From: Streptomyces sp. NBC_00376 | GTDB lineage: Bacteria > Actinomycetota > Actinomycetes > Streptomycetales > Streptomycetaceae | DNA length: 64,000 nt | Assembly: GCF_036077095.1 (NCBI RefSeq) | Contig: NZ_CP107960.1 | Coordinates: 868,001 to 932,000 of the forward strand | Reading direction: 5' to 3' | Part shown: piece by piece, positions 9,075-16,987 of the stretch | How the letters are laid out: every line of letters begins with the position of its first letter | Numbering within the stretch: the first letter of the stretch is position 1 | Position numbers and translations under genes: made by a program | The notes under the pieces: model-generated | What the model saw: the letters and a program-made list of their open reading frames with translations, nothing else | The model's database searches: none | What the model was told of the DNA's origin: nothing

Positions 9075-10058
9075 TCAGGGCTTGCGCAGTGCGGGGGCCG
9101 GATGGCCGGTGAGCAGTCGGCGCACGGCGTCCCAGGCCGTGTTGCGCGCGGCGGCGACCCCGACGGGGCTGTCGCCCAGGAGCCGGACCCAGGCGCCGCA
9201 GTCGTGGGGCAGCACGCTGACTCCGTACAGGACGCCGAGCCCGGCCAGCGCCTCGTGGAGGGTGTCGGCGATCCCGGTGGCCGGGGCTCGGTCGGTGACG
9301 ACGAAGAGCGAGGCAACGTGGTCGTACCCGGCGAACACACCGGGGCCCACGACGCCGTTGCCGCGCGCCCCGGCGCCGGGGGTCAGGCGCAGGGTGTCGA
9401 TGGCAAGAAGGGTGCCGTCGGGCCGGGCGATGCGCAGATCGGTGGCGAGGACCCGGTACGCGTGGCGCTCGCCGCGGGCGAGCCGCCCGGCGGTCAGGGT
9501 GTCGCCGAGGACCACGGTGGCGCCGGGGGCGACCGTGACCTCGGTGCACTGGTAGAACCGCGAGTCCTTGAACGGGATCAGCGGGTCCGGCAGATACTCC
9601 ACGTAGGCACCCTCGTCCGCCGCGATGTGCACGCGCTGGCTCGCGTAGTCGTGCTCCATGCGGAAGACCTTGGTGGCCGCCTGGGTGGTCAGATGCACCT
9701 CGGTCCCGGGCCCGCAGCGGAAGTCCATCCGGTAGCGGTCGGCCTGGGCGATGCCGCCGCCGGTCGCCATCAGATAGACGTAACTCATGCCGGGTGTCGC
9801 CGGGTCGATCCAGAGCGGCCGCATGATCTGCAACGGGGTCTTCTGGTAGCGCTCCACGAGTTCGGTGCGCCCGCCCCGTACCGCGAAGGCCAGATCGAGG
9901 ATGCCGACCTTGGCCGGGGAACCGGGCCCGAGCGTGTCCGGCACGGAGGCCAGGGCCGCCACGTCCGGGGGGACGCGGACCGCGGTGTAGTAGCCGGGGG
10001 CCAGCCGGTCCGGCCGGGGCGGCGACGAGCCGGGGTCTGCGGACGGGGTGGGGCGCAC
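9075..10058 (-). CDS. ureD: Urease accessory protein UreD
   Basis: UreD/UreH-type scaffold (327 aa) that with UreF and UreG delivers nickel to apo-urease. The diagnostic segments YQKTPLQIMRPLWIDP, TTQAATKVFRMEHDYA and VEYLPDPLIPFKDSRFYQ are intact. The first 30 residues are proline-rich and poorly conserved. The start overlaps the end of ureG, indicating coupling. Its target enzyme is not intact in this window, so unless another urease exists the protein has no partner. Confidence 0.9.
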   Translation of the reverse strand: MRPTPSADPGSSPPRPDRLAPGYYTAVRVPPDVAALASVPDTLGPGSPAKVGILDLAFAVRGGRTELVERYQKTPLQIMRPLWIDPATPGMSYVYLMATGGGIAQADRYRMDFRCGPGTEVHLTTQAATKVFRMEHDYASQRVHIAADEGAYVEYLPDPLIPFKDSRFYQCTEVTVAPGATVVLGDTLTAGRLARGERHAYRVLATDLRIARPDGTLLAIDTLRLTPGAGARGNGVVGPGVFAGYDHVASLFVVTDRAPATGIADTLHEALAGLGVLYGVSVLPHDCGAWVRLLGDSPVGVAAARNTAWDAVRRLLTGHPAPALRKP

Positions 10059-10059
10059 C

Positions 10060-10680
10060 TCAGATCAGCGCCTTTCGGCGCGATTCGAGGAAGCCCACGA
10101 CGTCCTCGACGCCGATGCCGGTGAGGCAGTCGGTGAGGACGACGGGGCGGTTGTCGCGGACCCGGTGGGCGTCGGACTCCATGACGCCGATGTCGGTGCG
10201 TACGTACTTGGCGATGTCGATCTTGTTGATGACGAGCAGATCGGAGTCGGTGATGCCCGGACCGCGCTTGCGTGGCATCTTCTCGCCCTCGGCGGTGTCC
10301 AGAACGAAGATGAACAGGTCGACCAGGGCGGGGCTGAAGGTGAGTGTGAGGTTGTCGCCGCCGGACTCGTAGAGCAGCGTGTCGGTGTCGGGGAAGCGCT
10401 CCAGCATCTCGGCACCGGCAGCCAGGTTCATCGTGGGGTCGTCGCGTACGGCGGTGTGCGGGCAGGCCCCCGTCTCGACGCCGACGACGCGCTCAGGTTC
10501 GAGGACTCCGTCGAGGGTGCGGCGGATGTGCTGGGCGTCCTCCTGCGTGTAGATGTCGTTGGTGATGACGGAGGGGCGGTGGCCGCGCTCGATCAGCACC
10601 GGCACCAGCGCTTCGATGAGCGCGGTCTTGCCGGACCCGACCGGTCCGCCGATGCCGACCCGCAATACGTTGTCGTCCAT
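10060..10680 (-). CDS. ureG: Urease accessory GTPase UreG
   Basis: SIMIBI-class GTPase (206 aa) that powers nickel insertion into urease. P-loop GIGGPVGSGKTALIEAL at residues 10-26. The metal-binding Cys-Pro-His is in VETGACPHTAVRDD, and the base-recognition motif is NKID. I start at the ATG at 10680, which gives the canonical N-terminus MDDNVLRVGIGGPVG. Lies between ureF and ureD in the usual order and looks fully functional, unlike the urease gene upstream. Confidence 0.93.
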   Translation of the reverse strand: MDDNVLRVGIGGPVGSGKTALIEALVPVLIERGHRPSVITNDIYTQEDAQHIRRTLDGVLEPERVVGVETGACPHTAVRDDPTMNLAAGAEMLERFPDTDTLLYESGGDNLTLTFSPALVDLFIFVLDTAEGEKMPRKRGPGITDSDLLVINKIDIAKYVRTDIGVMESDAHRVRDNRPVVLTDCLTGIGVEDVVGFLESRRKALI

Positions 10681-10714
10681 GGTGCTCCCTGGCTCGTGGG
10701 GGGGTGTGGATGGA

Positions 10715-11482
10715 TCAACTGGCGAACAGGCGGGCCTCAGCGCGTTCATGACGGCCCGACATGATGTCCGAGGCAAAGACGGTGGCGCCGACGTCGGCGA
10801 GTTCGCGCCGCAGCGCCGCCTCCACGCCCGCCTCGATGACGGGTGCGGCGCCCCGCAGCAGGGTCTGCGCCCCCCGGTGGTCGGTGAGCCGCAGCCGCAG
10901 TGCGGCGCCCGAGAAGCTGGCGCAGAACGCGAACAGGTCCGAGGCGACCGCCTGGCGGACCGGGACCCCGGCCGCCGCGTGGATGACGCCCGCGGCCACG
11001 GCCTGGGTCCCGGGGGACTCACGGCGTACGACACGGTGGAAGTGCTCGGTGATCTCCGGGCGGTCGAACACCTCGGCGGCGAGGTCGAGAAGCTGCCGGC
11101 CCGTCCGGGTGGCCGCCTGGCGCATCTCGCGCCCCAGCTTGGTGGCGAACAGGTGCTCGTCGACACGGACGACGGCCGCCGCGTCGCCTGCCCGGGTCGC
11201 CCGGTGGGCGAGCGCGAGCGCGGTGGCGTCGGCCGGCCCGACGCCGTGCAGCAGCAGGTCTTCCAGCAGCAGCGGAAGGCTCTCCCGGTCGACCGCCCCG
11301 GCCTGGGCGAATCCCTCCAGGCTGTGCGACAGCGTGTAGAAGCCGCTCGGGAACGCCGAGTCGGTCAGCTGGAGGCTGACCAGCAGCGGCCCGAGCGCGG
11401 ACTCGGACGCCGGTGTTACGGCGGTGGCCGCGCCAGGCGCCCGGTCGGCTTCGCCCGGGAGGTCGTTCTCGTCGCGGTACAT
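10715..11482 (-). CDS. ureF: Urease accessory protein UreF
   Basis: All-helical UreF (255 aa), which checks and couples UreG GTP hydrolysis to nickel transfer. Recognisable by LQLTDSAFPSGFYTLSHSLEGF near the N-terminus and by the helical C-terminal half with FCASFSGAALRLR. About 30 variable residues precede the conserved part. It begins 4 bases after the stop of the ureC remnant, so the junction between ureC and ureF has kept its original operon spacing. Confidence 0.92.
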   Translation of the reverse strand: MYRDENDLPGEADRAPGAATAVTPASESALGPLLVSLQLTDSAFPSGFYTLSHSLEGFAQAGAVDRESLPLLLEDLLLHGVGPADATALALAHRATRAGDAAAVVRVDEHLFATKLGREMRQAATRTGRQLLDLAAEVFDRPEITEHFHRVVRRESPGTQAVAAGVIHAAAGVPVRQAVASDLFAFCASFSGAALRLRLTDHRGAQTLLRGAAPVIEAGVEAALRRELADVGATVFASDIMSGRHERAEARLFAS

Positions 11483-11486
11483 CGGC

Positions 11487-12277
11487 CTAGGCGAGGAAGA
11501 ACAGGTGGTTGAGGGGCAGTTCCTCGGCCGGGTCGATGGTGGCGACCTTGCCGTTGAGCGTGACCTTGAACGTCTCCGGGTCGACCTTGATGTCCGGCAG
11601 CGCGTCGTTGCGGATCATGTTGTGCTTGCCGATGGTCCGGGTGCGGCTGACCGGCAGCACCTTGCGTTCCAGGCCCAGTTCGGCCGGGACCCCGGCGGCG
11701 ATGCCGGCCTGGGACATGAAGGTGACATGGGTCGTCGGCAAGGCCTTGCCGTACTGCCCGAACATCGGCCGGTAGATCACCGGCTGCGGGGTCGGCAGCG
11801 AGGCGTTGGGGTCGCCCATCTGCGCCCAGGAGATGATGCCGCCCTTGATCACCATCTTCGGCTTGGCCCCGAAGGAGTGGATGGGCCAGAGCACGATGTC
11901 GGCGATCTTGCCCTTCTCGATCGAGCCGACGTGGTCGGAGATACCGGTGGCGATGGCCGGGTTGATCGTGACCTTCGCCAGGTAGCGCAGCACCCGCTGG
12001 ATGCCGGTGAGGCAGCCGGAGTACCCGTGGAGGCCGAGGGCGATGCCGGAACGGTCGATGCCGAGCGCGTAGGCGGTCAGCGTCGAGATGACGGTGCCCA
12101 GGGTGGCGAAGAGTCCGGTCTGCCAGCCGGCCGCCCCAGCCCGGCGAGGATGAACGCGCCGGTCCAGATGCCCGGTTGGAGGTCCACCTGCCCGACTCCG
12201 CGCACCGAGGCCAGGAGGAAGGCCGTCGGTTGCCGGCCTTCGAGTTTCCGGACGACGGCCGGCTCGGCGATGGGCAA
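11487..12277 (-). pseudogene. Urea transporter-UreC deletion chimera
   Basis: From a TTG at 12277 the first 48 codons ([31 protein letters not shown]) are the start of a bacterial urea transporter. One G seems lost from a G-run at about 12134-12137, after which transporter sequence resumes one frame over ([31 protein letters not shown]). At about 12000 it joins, in frame, the last 170 residues of urease alpha subunit ([19 protein letters not shown]-like [16 protein letters not shown], terminal HLFFLA). All urease nickel ligands and the carbamylated Lys lie upstream of this part and are gone, as are ureA and ureB. A single deletion from mid-transporter to mid-ureC explains the structure. Confidence 0.9.
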
Positions 12278-12477
12278 GGGAGGCTCTAGCGTCTCGGCGG
12301 AGAGGGGCCGCTCTCGTTGATGGCGCGGAGAGGGGCGGGGATCGGCTCACTGCCATCCACGCATATGCCGGGCGGCTCTTCTCGCCGTGCGGTGTTCCGT
12401 TGCGCCGTTCGAGCCCGGAAGTACGCCGCCGCGCGCGCTGCGCGGGTCTGCTGGGGCGGGCTGGTTAGGTTCGCCGG

Positions 12478-12948
12478 ATGTCCCCCAGGATGCGACTGCA
12501 TCACCACACCCACCCCGATCACCACCCCGGGGCGCAGCCGGCCGTCGTGGCGGCCGTCGCGATCGGCGGCGCCGCAGGGACCGTGGCCCGCTATGGCGCC
12601 GAGCGAATCTGGCCGACCGGCGCCTCGGCGTTCCCCTGGAAGATTCTGCTGATCAACACCGTGGGCTGCTTCCTCATGGGTGTCCTCATGGTCACGCTGA
12701 AGCGGCGGTTTCCCGGGGCGCCCCGGCTGATCAGTCCGCTGCTGGGCACTGGGTTCCTAGGCGGCTTCACCACGTTCTCCCACTACACGGACAATGTGGG
12801 GCAGCTCTTCGAGAACGGGCAGCCCGGATACGCGGTTGGCTGTCTGCTGCTGACGGTCGTCGCGGCGCTGGCCGCCGTGACGGCGGGCGCCTTCGCCGCG
12901 CATCTGGCCCTCGGACGCGGCTACGCGGACCAGAACGGCACCCGATGA
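12478..12948 (+). CDS. crcB: Fluoride channel subunit (CrcB/Fluc) 1
   Basis: Fluc fluoride exporter subunit (156 aa) with four membrane helices. The family signature appears as GTGFLGGFTTFSHY, and the pore Asn is in LLINTVGCFLMG. A His-rich N-terminal tail (HHHTHPDHH) is unusual. The downstream crcB overlaps by ATGA. Actinobacteria often use two different subunits as an antiparallel heterodimer, which fits this pair. I do not see a fluoride riboswitch in the 200 bases upstream. Confidence 0.9.
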   Translation: MSPRMRLHHHTHPDHHPGAQPAVVAAVAIGGAAGTVARYGAERIWPTGASAFPWKILLINTVGCFLMGVLMVTLKRRFPGAPRLISPLLGTGFLGGFTTFSHYTDNVGQLFENGQPGYAVGCLLLTVVAALAAVTAGAFAAHLALGRGYADQNGTR

Positions 12949-13319
12949 CCGACTGGCTGCTCGTGCTCGTCGGCGGACTCTTCGGCGCTCCGCTGCGCTA
13001 TCTGCTCGGTGTCGACGCCAAGTTCCGCCTCCACACTGCGTTCCCGTGGGGGACCTTCGCGGCCAACGCGGGCGCGGCGCTGTTCCTCGGCTTCCTCTCC
13101 GAGGCGGTGACCGACGGGGAGCTTGGGCCCCGGCTCCAGCTGCTCCTCGCCACCGGTTTCTGCGGTGCGCTGTCGACCTGGTCGACGTTCTCGTACGAGC
13201 TGCTGACCCTGACGTCGGCCCGTCGGCTGGCCATGGCGGCCGGATATCTGGTGCTCACCGTCGGCGCGGGCGTCGGGCTGTCGTTCGCCGGGGCGGCCGT
13301 GGCGCGGGCGGCCCTGTGA
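12945..13319 (+). CDS. crcB: Fluoride channel subunit (CrcB/Fluc) 2
   Basis: Second Fluc subunit (124 aa), four helices, with signature GFCGALSTWSTFSYEL and GTFAANAGAALFLGF. Start set by the ATGA overlap at 12945-12948. A strong hairpin at 13340-13376 ends the operon. Confidence 0.9.
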   Translation: MTDWLLVLVGGLFGAPLRYLLGVDAKFRLHTAFPWGTFAANAGAALFLGFLSEAVTDGELGPRLQLLLATGFCGALSTWSTFSYELLTLTSARRLAMAAGYLVLTVGAGVGLSFAGAAVARAAL

Positions 13320-13339
13320 ACGGCGCACGCCCCGACCGG

Positions 13340-13376
13340 CCGAGCTCCGGACCGCGCGATGCGGTCCGGAGCTCGG
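13340..13376. terminator. Bidirectional terminator
   Basis: A perfect 16-bp inverted repeat (13340-13355 with 13361-13376, loop gcgat) lies between the convergent crcB pair and the small minus-strand gene ending at 13407. Confidence 0.8.
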
Positions 13377-13406
13377 GTGTGGTGGCGCCGGGAGGGTGAA
13401 GCGGGG

Positions 13407-13583
13407 TCAGTCGATGCCGGGCAGGATGTGCGGCTCGGCGAGGTCGTCCTCGTAGCCGGCCAGCCGGATCGGTGCGGACCTGGCCCAGACCTCGATGTTC
13501 CGGAGCTTCTCGGGCCTGCGGGCCCGCTCTCCGTGCCGTTCGGCCGGTCGCTTCTCGTGCTTCGTCAGTTCCGGTGTCGTCAC
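13407..13583 (-). CDS. Small conserved-looking protein, 58 aa
   Basis: A 58-codon gene from GTG at 13583 with AAGGAG 7 bases upstream. The product is very charged in its first half (LTKHEKRPAERHGERARRPE), then NIEVWARSAPIRLAGYEDD, ending PHILPGID. No signal peptide or membrane segment. The good ribosome site, high third-position GC and a terminator at its end argue that it is real. I do not recognise a function. The highly charged start and aromatic, branched C-terminal part recall peptide precursors, but no maturation enzyme is adjacent. Confidence 0.65.
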   Translation of the reverse strand: MTTPELTKHEKRPAERHGERARRPEKLRNIEVWARSAPIRLAGYEDDLAEPHILPGID

Positions 13584-13864
13584 CGCGCACTCCTTTGTGT
13601 CGCGTAGCCCCGGGCATCGCCGACGTTCCGGCCTCATTACCGGGGATCGGCTGCCCGTGGTGGGCAGGGGCAAGAACAGTTCGGTCGCGGTGGCGCCGGG
13701 TACGGGGCGGGACGGCGACTTGGTTGAAAGCCTGTCCCGGGACGGTCGAGGAAGGTTTGTGGACTCCTCGATTACGTCCGTTCACATCAGGGTAACCAAA
13801 TGAGCGCCTTCGCGCTCGATGGAACGTGTGCTCTAGGTCACTTTCGGCCACCGAACACGCAAAA

Positions 13865-13895
13865 GGCCCGGTCGGGAGCGAATCCCGACCGGGCC
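13865..13895 (-). terminator. Terminator of the zinc-ribbon SDR gene
   Basis: Perfect 13-bp stem (13865-13877 with 13883-13895, loop gcgaa), followed on the minus strand by TTTT. It lies 34 bases after the stop of the SDR gene. Confidence 0.8.
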
Positions 13896-13929
13896 CGGCC
13901 CGGCTCACGCACGATGCGTCATCGCGCGA

Positions 13930-15414
13930 CTACCAGTTGGCGGGTGCGTAGTCCTTGAGGAAGCAGCCGTACAGATCCTCGCCGTCCTCGCCGCGCACGA
14001 TCGGGTCGTAGACGCGGGCGGCGCCGTCGACCAGGTCGAGCGGGGCGTGGAAGCCCTCCTCGGCGAGACGGATCTTGTCGGGGTGCGGGCGCTCGTCGGT
14101 GATCCAGCCGGTGTCGACGGCGGTCATCAGGATGCCGTCCTTCTCGAACATCTCCTGGGCGCTGGTCCGGGTGAGCATGTTCAGGGCGGCCTTGGCCATG
14201 TTGGTGTGCGGGTGGCCCGCGCCCTTGTAACCGCGGCTGAACACGCCCTCCATCGCGGAGACGTTGACCACGTAGGCGCGCTTGGCGGCCGTCGCCGCCA
14301 TGGCCGGGCGGAGCCGGCTGATCAGGATGAACGGGGCGGTGGAGTTGCAGAGCTGGACTTCCAGCAGCTCGATCGGCTCGACCTCCTCGACGGTCTGGAT
14401 CCAGCTGTTGGTGTCGTGCAGGTCGGGCACCAGTCCGCCCGCGTCGATCGCCGTCCCGGCGGCGATCCGCTCCAGCGACGCGGAGCCGGTCACCAGCGCG
14501 AGCTCGGTCACGTCCTGCGCGCTCAGGCCCTCCTTGCGGGCGGCCGGCAGGGCCGCGACCCGGTCGACGGTGCCGCTGCCGAAGGTGCCGATGACCTCGG
14601 CGGCGGGCAGCTCGCCCGCCGGGAGCGGCGCCGACTCGGCGTTGACCAGTTCGCTGTACGCGTTGGCGGAGCGGCGCACCGTCTGCGCCGCGTTGTTGAT
14701 CAGGATGTCCAGCGGGCCCTCGGCGGCGACCGAGTCGGCGAGCGCGACGACCTGGGCGGGGTCGCGCAGGTCGATGCCGACGATCTTCAGTCGGTGGATC
14801 CACTCGTCGCTGTCCGGCATCGCCTTGAAGCGGCGGATCGCGTCGTTGGGGAAGCGAGTGGTGATGGTGGTGTGCGCCCCGTCGCGCAGCAGCCGCAGCG
14901 CGATGTACATGCCGATCTTCGCCCGGCCGCCGGTCAGCAGCGCGCGCCGGCCGGTGAGGTCGGTGCGGGCGTCGCGGCGCGCGCGGTTCTCCTTCGCGCA
15001 CGGCTGGCAGAGCTGGTGGTAGAAGGCGTCCACCTCGACGTAACGGGTCTTGCAGATGTAGCAGGAGCGGGGCCGCTGGAGCACTCCCGCGATCTCGGCG
15101 CGGGCGGACGAGGACGGCAGGACGCCCTGCGTCTCGTCGTCGATCCGGTCGGCCGAGCCGGTCGCGGTGGCCTCGGTGACCGCCTTGTCGTGCGCGGTCT
15201 TGGCGGCGCGGCGCTCCTGGCGGCGGCGCTGCTTCACCGTCCGGTAGATACCGGCCGTGGCACGGCGCACGGCGATGGCGTCGGGGTGGTCGATCTCGAT
15301 GGTGTCGAGTTCGTCGAGCACGCTCAGGCAGACGGCCAGCCGCTCCGGGTCGATACCGGGACCGAACTCCTCAGTTCCGGGAGCGAGCCCCGGGCTGTCC
15401 TCTGTCACCGTCAT
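13930..15414 (-). CDS. SDR oxidoreductase with N-terminal zinc-ribbon
   Basis: 494-aa protein. Residues 1-110 are acidic then basic helical sequence, followed by two CxxC pairs (CYICKTRY, CQPCAKEN), probably a zinc ribbon. From about residue 150 an SDR Rossmann domain begins (LTGRRALLTGGRAKIGMYIA; IDLRD; ILINNAAQT). The canonical YxxxK appears displaced: GAGHPHTNMAKAALNMLTRT has Lys but no Tyr at the usual place, as in atypical SDRs. Substrate unknown. The start is followed by an acidic MTVTEDSPG. It is monocistronic, divergent from a regulator gene, with an inverted repeat between. Confidence 0.75.
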   Translation of the reverse strand: MTVTEDSPGLAPGTEEFGPGIDPERLAVCLSVLDELDTIEIDHPDAIAVRRATAGIYRTVKQRRRQERRAAKTAHDKAVTEATATGSADRIDDETQGVLPSSSARAEIAGVLQRPRSCYICKTRYVEVDAFYHQLCQPCAKENRARRDARTDLTGRRALLTGGRAKIGMYIALRLLRDGAHTTITTRFPNDAIRRFKAMPDSDEWIHRLKIVGIDLRDPAQVVALADSVAAEGPLDILINNAAQTVRRSANAYSELVNAESAPLPAGELPAAEVIGTFGSGTVDRVAALPAARKEGLSAQDVTELALVTGSASLERIAAGTAIDAGGLVPDLHDTNSWIQTVEEVEPIELLEVQLCNSTAPFILISRLRPAMAATAAKRAYVVNVSAMEGVFSRGYKGAGHPHTNMAKAALNMLTRTSAQEMFEKDGILMTAVDTGWITDERPHPDKIRLAEEGFHAPLDLVDGAARVYDPIVRGEDGEDLYGCFLKDYAPANW

Positions 15415-15520
15415 TGCCGTTCCTCTGCCGTCCGTCTCTCGTGGCGCCGACCGCCGTACCTGCTCCTGCCGGGCCGAACGCCCCGATCAAGTCTGCCATG
15501 CACCGGATGCTGCTCCGTTC

Positions 15521-15560
15521 GCGTGACATGTCGCGGGAGATGTCGCGGAACATGTCACGC
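15521..15560. promoter_or_regulatory. Candidate operator with long inverted repeat
   Basis: Between the divergent SDR and response-regulator genes, CGTGACATGT (15522-15531) and its exact reverse complement (15550-15559) flank an 18-base centre that holds another GATGTCGCGG copy. The unit ACATGTC/GATGTCGCGG thus occurs three times in 40 bases. Looks like a multi-site operator. The regulator is unknown. Confidence 0.5.
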
Positions 15561-15712
15561 GACTTCGCGCCCGCGTTCACTCTCGCGTTCGGCGCGGATG
15601 CGGGCGGCCGCCTGCCGCCCGGCGCCCCGACGTCTCCTCCACAAGACGGTCACATATGCTTCGCTGCCATACGGCCGGGGCGAGCCGTGCCGTACGTACG
15701 AGGGGGTGCAGT

Positions 15713-16987
15713 GTGACCGGGCTCCCCGCGGGCAGCTCTCCGGCCAGACCCGCGCGTTCGGACGCCATCCCCGTACAGCCGGGTCCTCCCCCGGTCGGCA
15801 ATGGCTCGGTGTGGGACGTCGATGCCGTGATCCTGCTGGTCGAGGACGACGCCGGCGATGCGCTCCTGGTGGAGGAGATGCTCGCGGACAGCGAGCTGGA
15901 CTCCGCGCTGACCTGGTGCAAGACGCTGGCGGAGGCGCGCCGTTTCCTGGCCGGGAGCCGGACCCCGTGCTGTGTGCTGCTCGATCTGCATCTGCCCGAC
16001 GTGTTCGGTCTGGACGCCGTCACCCAGCTCGTCGAGTCGGCTCCGGACGCGGCCATCGTGGTGCTGACCGGCCGGGCGGAGTCCGATACGGGCCTGTCGG
16101 CCGTGGCCACCGGCGCCCAGGACTACCTCGTCAAGGGACGGCTCGATCCGGAGGCGCTGGGCCGCTCGGTCCGGTACGCCCTCCAGCGCAAACAGGTCGA
16201 GCGGGCGGCGGCGGCCCTGCGCGCCAACCGGCTGATGGCGCAGGAGAACGCTCGCCTCGAACGCGGTCTGCTGCCCGTGCCCCTGCTGCTCGACGACTCC
16301 TTCGAGGCGGTCGCGCGGTACGAGCCCGGCCGGGCGCACGCCCTGCTCAGCGGGGACTTCTACGACGTGGTGGAGACGTCCGACGGCACGGTGCACGCGG
16401 TGATCGGCGATGTGTCGGGGCACGGGGCGGCGGAGGCGGCTCTGGGGGTCTGTCTGCGGGTGGCGTGGCGTACGGCGGTGCTGTGCGCGACCGGCCAGCT
16501 CGAACAGGTCCGGCTGCTGGAGGAGATCCTGGTCGCCGAGCGCTCCGACCCCCATGTCTTCGCGACCGTCACCTCACTGGCCTTCGCCCCGGACCGGCGC
16601 CGGGTGCGGGTGGTTCGGGCCGGGCACCCGGGGCTGCTGCTGCGCAGCGGTGCCCGGGTGAGCTGGGAGGAGCCCGAGCCCGGGATGGCGCTGGGTCTGG
16701 TGCCGGGAACGGGGACCGAGCGGTGGAGCGCCTCGGAGCTGCCGCTGCCCGGGGACGGCCGCCTCGTGCTGTTCACCGACGGGCTCTTCGAGGGGCGTTC
16801 GGGGCCGGGCTCCCGGCTGGGCGAGGAGGGGCTGCTCGCCATGGCCCGGCGGCACGGGGCGCTGGCGGCCCGTGACTTCGTCGACACCCTGGTCGACGAG
16901 GCCGCTCGGGCGGCGTCCCCGTACGGCGGTCTCGCGGACGACGTCGCCGTGCTCCACCTTGGCTGGGGACGGAGCGGCCCGCGATGA
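15713..16987 (+). CDS. Response regulator with SpoIIE-type PP2C phosphatase
   Basis: 424-aa two-domain regulator. A receiver domain (about 38-155) keeps the acidic pair (LVEDDAGD), phospho-acceptor Asp (LLDLHLPD), Thr (VLTGRAE) and Lys (YLVKG). A coiled linker follows, then a PPM/SpoIIE Ser/Thr phosphatase domain with GDFYDVVE, IGDVSGHGAAEA, FTDGLFEG and ADDVAVL. Such proteins dephosphorylate anti-anti-sigma factors. Start at GTG 15713 with AGGGGG 6 bases before. Its stop overlaps the sensor kinase gene by ATGA, and an RsbW-like kinase follows, making a partner-switch module. Confidence 0.9.
   Translation: MTGLPAGSSPARPARSDAIPVQPGPPPVGNGSVWDVDAVILLVEDDAGDALLVEEMLADSELDSALTWCKTLAEARRFLAGSRTPCCVLLDLHLPDVFGLDAVTQLVESAPDAAIVVLTGRAESDTGLSAVATGAQDYLVKGRLDPEALGRSVRYALQRKQVERAAAALRANRLMAQENARLERGLLPVPLLLDDSFEAVARYEPGRAHALLSGDFYDVVETSDGTVHAVIGDVSGHGAAEAALGVCLRVAWRTAVLCATGQLEQVRLLEEILVAERSDPHVFATVTSLAFAPDRRRVRVVRAGHPGLLLRSGARVSWEEPEPGMALGLVPGTGTERWSASELPLPGDGRLVLFTDGLFEGRSGPGSRLGEEGLLAMARRHGALAARDFVDTLVDEAARAASPYGGLADDVAVLHLGWGRSGPR

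Noticed and set aside
12290..12477. Fluoride riboswitch before the crcB pair
   Set aside because: The conserved crcB-motif core and pseudoknot sequences are not recognisable.
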